Below, one piece after another: positions 5,957 to 7,848 of a stretch of DNA of 7,848 nt; within the stretch, counting starts at the first letter, position 1, and each line of letters starts with the position of its first letter. The notes under the pieces are model-generated. The model was not told the origin of the DNA. It saw nothing but the letters and a program-made list of their open reading frames with translations, and ran no database searches. The stretch covers positions 1-7,848 of the forward strand of contig JAEZBZ010000042.1 in NCBI GenBank assembly GCA_023412745.1, given 5' to 3'. A program made the position numbers and the translations under genes. The DNA comes from Pseudomonadota bacterium. GTDB taxonomy: Bacteria > Pseudomonadota > Alphaproteobacteria > Rhizobiales > Hyphomicrobiaceae.

Positions 5957-7347
5957 TGGGGCGTGGACTGAGCGCACGGTTCTGGAAATCGTTCAGCGCC
6001 TGCGCTGGCGCGTTCGCAGTTGGTTTTAGTGCTATTGCACTGGTTGCCCAAGTCACGAGCGTGACACCAGGCTTCGCGCAAGCACGCAAGTCGGAGCAGC
6101 GACAGGCTGCCGAGCGCCAACGGCCGGTAAATCCTTTTTCGCGGCCCACCTATCTCCCTTTTCCAAAGGATAATCCGCTCACCCCTGAGAAGGTTGCTTT
6201 GGGCGAGCGCCTTTTCCACGATCGCCAGTTATCCATCGATGGATCGGTCGCGTGCGCCAGTTGCCATGATCCGCGCCTTTCGTTCTCCGATGGCGAGCCG
6301 ACAGGACAGGGCGTCGGCAAACAGCGGTTGGTCCGGCATACGCCGTCACTATGGAATCTGGCATGGACTCCGCTGCTGTACTGGGACGGCCGCGCCGGAA
6401 GCCTCGAACTGCAGGCCAAGTTTCCTATCGAACATCCGCAGGAAATGGGCGAGACCCTCGACAACCTCGTCAAGCGCCTCAATGACGCCGGCAGCTATAC
6501 TGCGGATTTCGCGAAAGCCTTTCCCGAGTCGCCTGCCATCACAGGCGCAACGCTGCTGAAGGCGCTCGCCGCCTATGAACGCACACTGGTATCACCGCCG
6601 ACGCGCTTCGACCAATGGATCGCCGGCGACCGCAACGCACTGACGGTCGAAGAACGCAAGGGCTTCGAATTGTTTTCCGGACGTGGTCGGTGCATCGCCT
6701 GCCACACCGGATTTGCCTTTACCGATAACTCGTTCCACGATATCGGCCTCAAATCCCCGGATCTTGGGCGCGGCCCAATTCTTGGCGTCGACAAGATCAA
6801 CTTCGCGTTCAAAACGCCAGGTCTGCGCGAGCTTGCCTGGACTGCTCCGTACATGCACGACGGCTCGATGGCGACGCTCGACGACGTCCTCCGCCACTAC
6901 GAAACAGGCGGGATCGATCGTCCATCGCGGTCCACGGACTTACCGCGCGCGTTCAAGCTGACGGATGACGAGCGCGCGGCGCTGATCGCGTTTCTGATGA
7001 CGTTGTCAAGCGAGACTGCGCCGAAGCCATCGCAGGAAGACTGGGTGCTTCAGGGTCGGCCGCCCAAACCGGTCAAGGCCATCCCGCCGAGCAACGCGAC
7101 GACCGTCAGCCAGCGCAACCGGACATTCGCTCCCGGCCATGTCGCGATCAAATCAGGCCAGCCTCTGACGATCCTCAACGACGATATCCGCACGCACAAT
7201 GTCCGGATCTTTGATCCGCGCATGGATTTCAATTCAGGAGCGCAAGACCCGGGACAAAGCGTGACAGTGAAATTCCCAGAGAAGGGATTGTTCGAAGCTT
7301 TCTGCGGAATTCACCCACATATGCGGCTCAAGATCGAGGTACAGTAA
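5956..7347 (+). CDS. Dihaem cytochrome c peroxidase/MauG-like protein fused to an amicyanin-like cupredoxin domain
   Basis: This 463-residue exported protein has a signal peptide ending near residue 42 (GFAQA). Residues about 60-355 form a bacterial dihaem peroxidase. The N-terminal haem site is CASCH (100-104) and the second is CIACH (246-250). Family motifs WDGR (143-146), FPIEHPQEMG (156-165, with the conserved Glu-Met) and APYMHDGSMATL (297-308) are present. Family members reduce H2O2 or, like MauG and MbnH, oxidise residues of partner proteins. Residues about 378-463 are a cupredoxin. Ligands H414, C450, H453 and M456 give the C-x2-H-x2-M loop spacing of amicyanin, so a type 1 copper is predicted, able to feed or drain electrons from the haems. 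Classical CcP and MauG lack this domain. The ATG overlaps the upstream TAA. A hairpin follows the stop directly, so the gene ends the operon. Confidence 0.93.
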   Translation: MGRGLSARFWKSFSACAGAFAVGFSAIALVAQVTSVTPGFAQARKSEQRQAAERQRPVNPFSRPTYLPFPKDNPLTPEKVALGERLFHDRQLSIDGSVACASCHDPRLSFSDGEPTGQGVGKQRLVRHTPSLWNLAWTPLLYWDGRAGSLELQAKFPIEHPQEMGETLDNLVKRLNDAGSYTADFAKAFPESPAITGATLLKALAAYERTLVSPPTRFDQWIAGDRNALTVEERKGFELFSGRGRCIACHTGFAFTDNSFHDIGLKSPDLGRGPILGVDKINFAFKTPGLRELAWTAPYMHDGSMATLDDVLRHYETGGIDRPSRSTDLPRAFKLTDDERAALIAFLMTLSSETAPKPSQEDWVLQGRPPKPVKAIPPSNATTVSQRNRTFAPGHVAIKSGQPLTILNDDIRTHNVRIFDPRMDFNSGAQDPGQSVTVKFPEKGLFEAFCGIHPHMRLKIEVQ

Positions 7348-7373
7348 CGCGCCCTGCTCCGTATCGGGCGCGT
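7347..7373 (+). terminator. Stem-loop directly after the peroxidase gene
   Basis: ACGCGCCC (7347-7354) and GGGCGCGT (7366-7373) form a perfect 8-bp GC-rich stem with an 11-nt loop, starting on the last base of the stop codon. Only a short TTT follows a few bases later, so it may act as a weak intrinsic terminator or as a 3' end stabiliser. It separates the operon from the convergent small gene. Confidence 0.6.
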
Positions 7374-7424
7374 CGCGATTTGACCCAGGCAACACCGTGC
7401 GCAAAGCCAGCCGGCATCGCGCAG

Positions 7425-7679
7425 CTATTGCTTGTAGCTTCCCTCGTAATCGAAGCGCGCGACGTCCTCGATCCCGCGACGCATATCGCGGTCATCGCCG
7501 GAGCCTCGCACGGCCGAATGGCGTGCAACGACCTGGGCCATTTCTGACAGCATGCGCCCTCGCGCAGCGCTTCCCATGGCCAGGACGGTCAAAATCTCAG
7601 TGATGAAGCGCTCTTCGTGAGCCGCCTCTTCCTTGTAGTCTTGCAGCACAGCCTCAATGCGGCTCCGCAATTCGCGCAT
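7425..7679 (-). CDS. Small protein of unknown function, 84 aa
   Basis: I do not recognise this protein. It is probably real because ATG 7679 is preceded on the minus strand by GGGGGA with 6 nt spacing, and because the predicted product looks like a structured helical protein: MRELRSRIEAVLQDYKEEAA is strongly amphipathic and charged, followed by a helix with ERFITEILTVLAM. It has no cysteine, signal peptide or membrane segment. The C-terminal part (from about residue 52) is Arg/Asp/Gly-rich and ends GSYKQ. It converges on the peroxidase operon, with the hairpin at 7347-7373 in between. Nothing links it to iron. Overlapping frames further upstream on the same strand have no credible start signal. 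Confidence 0.5.
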   Translation of the reverse strand: MRELRSRIEAVLQDYKEEAAHEERFITEILTVLAMGSAARGRMLSEMAQVVARHSAVRGSGDDRDMRRGIEDVARFDYEGSYKQ

Positions 7680-7848
7680 GTGGTATCCCCCAATCTGAAG
7701 GCGGGCGCGGTGTCGCCCAACCCGTTTCCCGCCGTAGCCAAATCACATTGCCCGATTCGCAGCGATATCCACAACCGGTGGTTGATCTCATGCAACAGGG
7801 ATCGACGGGATTGTGTCCAAAAGAGTGCGGCCGGTCTCCCAACAGGAC
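7680..7848. other. 169 bp without a recognisable gene
   Basis: This is the upstream region of the small minus-strand gene, up to the window end. I see no convincing coding frame or RNA gene. CAACC (7772-7776), GGT, then GGTTG (7780-7784) make a small dyad that could be an operator, but a 5-bp arm is easily due to chance. Confidence 0.3.

Noticed and set aside
1..7848. CRISPR array, tRNA, rRNA, insertion sequence or attachment site
   Set aside because: No regularly spaced repeats, cloverleaf, transposase or paired terminal repeats are visible.

Overview
The window is GC-rich, densely packed DNA from a Gram-negative bacterium, most likely an alphaproteobacterium near Bradyrhizobium, Rhodopseudomonas or Nitrobacter. 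This assignment rests on the overall look of the proteins and of the DUF3726 and PiuC-type genes, not on any marker gene.

Bases 1-2533, plus strand: the end of an operon. It holds the 3' end of a probable SAM-dependent methyltransferase, a 561-residue protein I do not recognise, and a DUF3726 protein. The genes are joined by a 4-nt gap and an ATGA overlap. Function is unknown, but the tight coupling suggests one pathway.

Bases 2534-4330, plus strand: an iron module. After an AT-rich, promoter-like gap comes an Rrf2-family regulator that has lost the usual cluster-binding cysteines. Next is an enlarged, cysteine-rich relative of bacterioferritin-associated ferredoxin (Bfd), then a bacterioferritin with every ferroxidase and haem-ligand position intact. 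An 18-bp near-perfect dyad lies directly in front of bfr.

Bases 4349-5011, minus strand: a PiuC/YbiX-type Fe(II)/2-oxoglutarate dioxygenase, convergent with bfr. It is divergent from the next pair across a 102-bp gap that carries three copies of an ATTG(T)CAA motif.

Bases 5114-7347, plus strand: a two-gene unit overlapping at TAATG. The first gene encodes an exported, mostly helical protein of unknown function. The second encodes an exported dihaem cytochrome c peroxidase/MauG-like enzyme with a C-terminal amicyanin-like type 1 copper domain. A strong hairpin follows immediately. A small convergent gene (7425-7679, minus) and 169 bp without a recognisable gene close the window.

The unifying theme from 2795 to 7347 is iron handling and redox. 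Iron is stored (Bfr), probably released (Bfd-like) and regulated (Rrf2), and sits beside a dioxygenase whose relatives lie next to siderophore receptors. The periplasmic pair combines a helical protein, a haem peroxidase and a cupredoxin. These parts recall EfeO/EfeB in a different arrangement, or a MauG/MbnH-type enzyme with its substrate. This pair is the best candidate here for an undescribed system.
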